From: Pseudomonadota bacterium | GTDB lineage: Bacteria; Pseudomonadota; Alphaproteobacteria; Sphingomonadales; Sphingomonadaceae | Reading direction: 5' to 3' | Assembly (NCBI GenBank): GCA_023433445.1 | Contig: JAEZCS010000248.1 | Coordinates: forward strand, 1-21,647 | DNA: 21,647 nt | In this document: one piece after another, positions 20,580 to 21,647 of the stretch | Layout: each line of letters starts with the position of its first letter | How positions within the stretch are numbered: position 1 is the first letter of the stretch | The notes under the pieces: generated by a model | What the model saw: the letters and a program-made list of their open reading frames with translations, nothing else | Databases searched by the model: none | What the model was told of the DNA's origin: nothing | Program-made: the position numbers and the translations under genes

Positions 20580-21647
20580 TCAGCCCGGTGTCTGCTTGCC
20601 CAGATATCTGGACAGCGGCGTGTTCGAGCCCCGGAAACGCGCCCGCTCCGGGTTCATCGCGTCATAGACCACCGCATTTTCCAGCACGCGATGCACATAG
20701 TTGCGCGTTTCGAAAATCGGGATCTGCTCAATCCAGCGCAACATGTCGGCGCCGGGCAGACGTGGGTCGCCATTGGCCTTGAGCCAGCGGTTCACATTGC
20801 CCGGACCGGCATTATAGGCCGCGACCGCGAGCGGATGGCTGCCGCCATAATAGTCGAGCATCCGCTGGAAGTAGGATGAGCCCAGCATGATGTTATAGCT
20901 CGGGTCATTGAGGGTGCTGGGATTGTAGCCAAGGCCGAGCTTGCCTGCCTGTTCGCGCGCGGTGCCGGGCATCAGCTGCATCAGGCCGCGTGCGCCTGCA
21001 TGGCTGACGATCTGGCGATCGAACTGGCTTTCCTGCCGAGCGATGGCGTGGATCATCGTCCAGTTGGACTGTGCGGTGGGCGGCACGGGCACGCGGGGGA
21101 AAGCGCTTTCGCCATAGCCGGTGAGGCCGTTCGAAACAGCGCGGCGGCCGACCATCACGCCCATGTCGGGCCTGCCAATGCTCCTGGCGAGTTCCGCGGC
21201 GAGATAATGGTCGCTGTCGCTGTCGGCATTATTGGCAATGGCACGGGCGAACTTGCTCTGATCCTCCCAATAGCCCATTTGCCCAAGCGCCCTTACCGCG
21301 CGGACGACCGAGCGATTGTTGAAGGCAGCGCGATCAGCGGCGGAGATTTCCACTGGCCGCTCGGCGGTGGCGGGCGCAGGGATCGGTCTTCCGACCCGTT
21401 CAAGGGCAAGCTGGCCGTAAAATTGATCGGGGAACACCGACGCCTGGGCAAAATAGCTGTTCGCCGTGCTTTTATCCCCTGCGGCCAGCGCTGCCCGTCC
21501 AGCCCAATAATAGCCCTTGGATTGGGTCTGGGGGGATTTGGCAGCCGTGGCGTAGCTGCGGAACATCACGGCTGCATCGGCTGGACGGTTCAGATTGTAA
21601 TAGGCGGTCGTACCCGCGAGCCAGGCAAGGCTGGTATAGTCGTCTCG
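20580..21647 (-). CDS. Soluble lytic transglycosylase (N-terminus outside window)
   Basis: Lytic transglycosylases cut peptidoglycan between MurNAc and GlcNAc, leaving 1,6-anhydroMurNAc, in the periplasm. The frame is open to the window edge, giving at least 355 aa. Residues before the SLT domain are helical repeats (YYNLNRPADAAVMFRSYAT ... GYYWAGRAALAAGDKSTA) like the U-shaped domain of E. coli Slt70. The catalytic domain carries ARQESQFDRQIVSHAGARGL with the catalytic Glu and MQLMPGTA, then LNDPSYNIMLGSSYFQRML and VAAYNAGPGNVNRWL. The C-terminus is complete (TGA-side stop at 20580). Gene-specific name is not assigned, because several slt-like paralogues exist in this group. Confidence 0.93.
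   Translation of the reverse strand, partial: RDDYTSLAWLAGTTAYYNLNRPADAAVMFRSYATAAKSPQTQSKGYYWAGRAALAAGDKSTANSYFAQASVFPDQFYGQLALERVGRPIPAPATAERPVEISAADRAAFNNRSVVRAVRALGQMGYWEDQSKFARAIANNADSDSDHYLAAELARSIGRPDMGVMVGRRAVSNGLTGYGESAFPRVPVPPTAQSNWTMIHAIARQESQFDRQIVSHAGARGLMQLMPGTAREQAGKLGLGYNPSTLNDPSYNIMLGSSYFQRMLDYYGGSHPLAVAAYNAGPGNVNRWLKANGDPRLPGADMLRWIEQIPIFETRNYVHRVLENAVVYDAMNPERARFRGSNTPLSRYLGKQTPG

Overview
The window is GC-rich chromosomal DNA from an alphaproteobacterium. Protein content points to the Sphingomonadales (a Sphingobium- or Sphingomonas-like organism): the spc ribosomal operon with a long Arg/Gly-rich S5 tail, an alphaproteobacterial-type AspRS, and scattered ATCCCAGC palindromic repeats of a kind common in sphingomonad intergenic DNA. 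The genus is an inference from family resemblance, not from a database search.

Layout. (1) 1-5930, plus strand: the distal part of the spc operon, rplE (5' end missing)-rpsN-rpsH-rplF-rplR-rpsE-rpmD-rplO, then secY and adk. Junctions are tight (1-nt overlap at rpsH/rplF) up to rpmD. Hairpins then sit before rplO, and a strong terminator-like stem separates rplO from secY, so secY-adk may be a separately controlled unit. (2) 5931-7625: the rpsM-rpsK-rpoA-rplQ block that often follows adk in alphaproteobacteria is absent. In its place are about 0.6 kb without a convincing gene and a membrane acyltransferase-3 gene of different base texture. (3) 7719-8531, minus: a secreted CsgG/HfaB-like protein, divergent from lepA. 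(4) 8696-12063, plus: lepA, a small DUF2945 protein, a bacterial PH-domain membrane protein and a degenerate HNH-type zinc protein. (5) 12369-13841, minus: rnd (RNase D) followed by an I78-type inhibitor lipoprotein. (6) 13969-19765, plus: aspS, ppk2, a soluble CBS-MCP fusion, a 61-aa FlbD-like protein and the C-terminal processing protease ctpA. (7) 20014-21647, minus: the 3' part of a soluble lytic transglycosylase gene, then greB.

Most genes are housekeeping: translation (ribosomal proteins, LepA, AspRS), secretion (SecY), nucleotide and polyphosphate metabolism (Adk, PPK2), RNA processing (RNase D), transcription fidelity (GreB) and envelope maintenance (CtpA, Slt). The accessory signals worth a second look are the CBS-MCP fusion with a Pho-box-like direct repeat upstream, the small gene whose ribosome binding site lies in a perfect hairpin, the HNH scaffold lacking its catalytic histidine, the CsgG-like protein without a lipobox, the break after adk, and the palindromic repeat family. 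I found no rRNA, tRNA, CRISPR array, complete insertion sequence or prophage, and no clear evidence of an entirely new multi-gene system.
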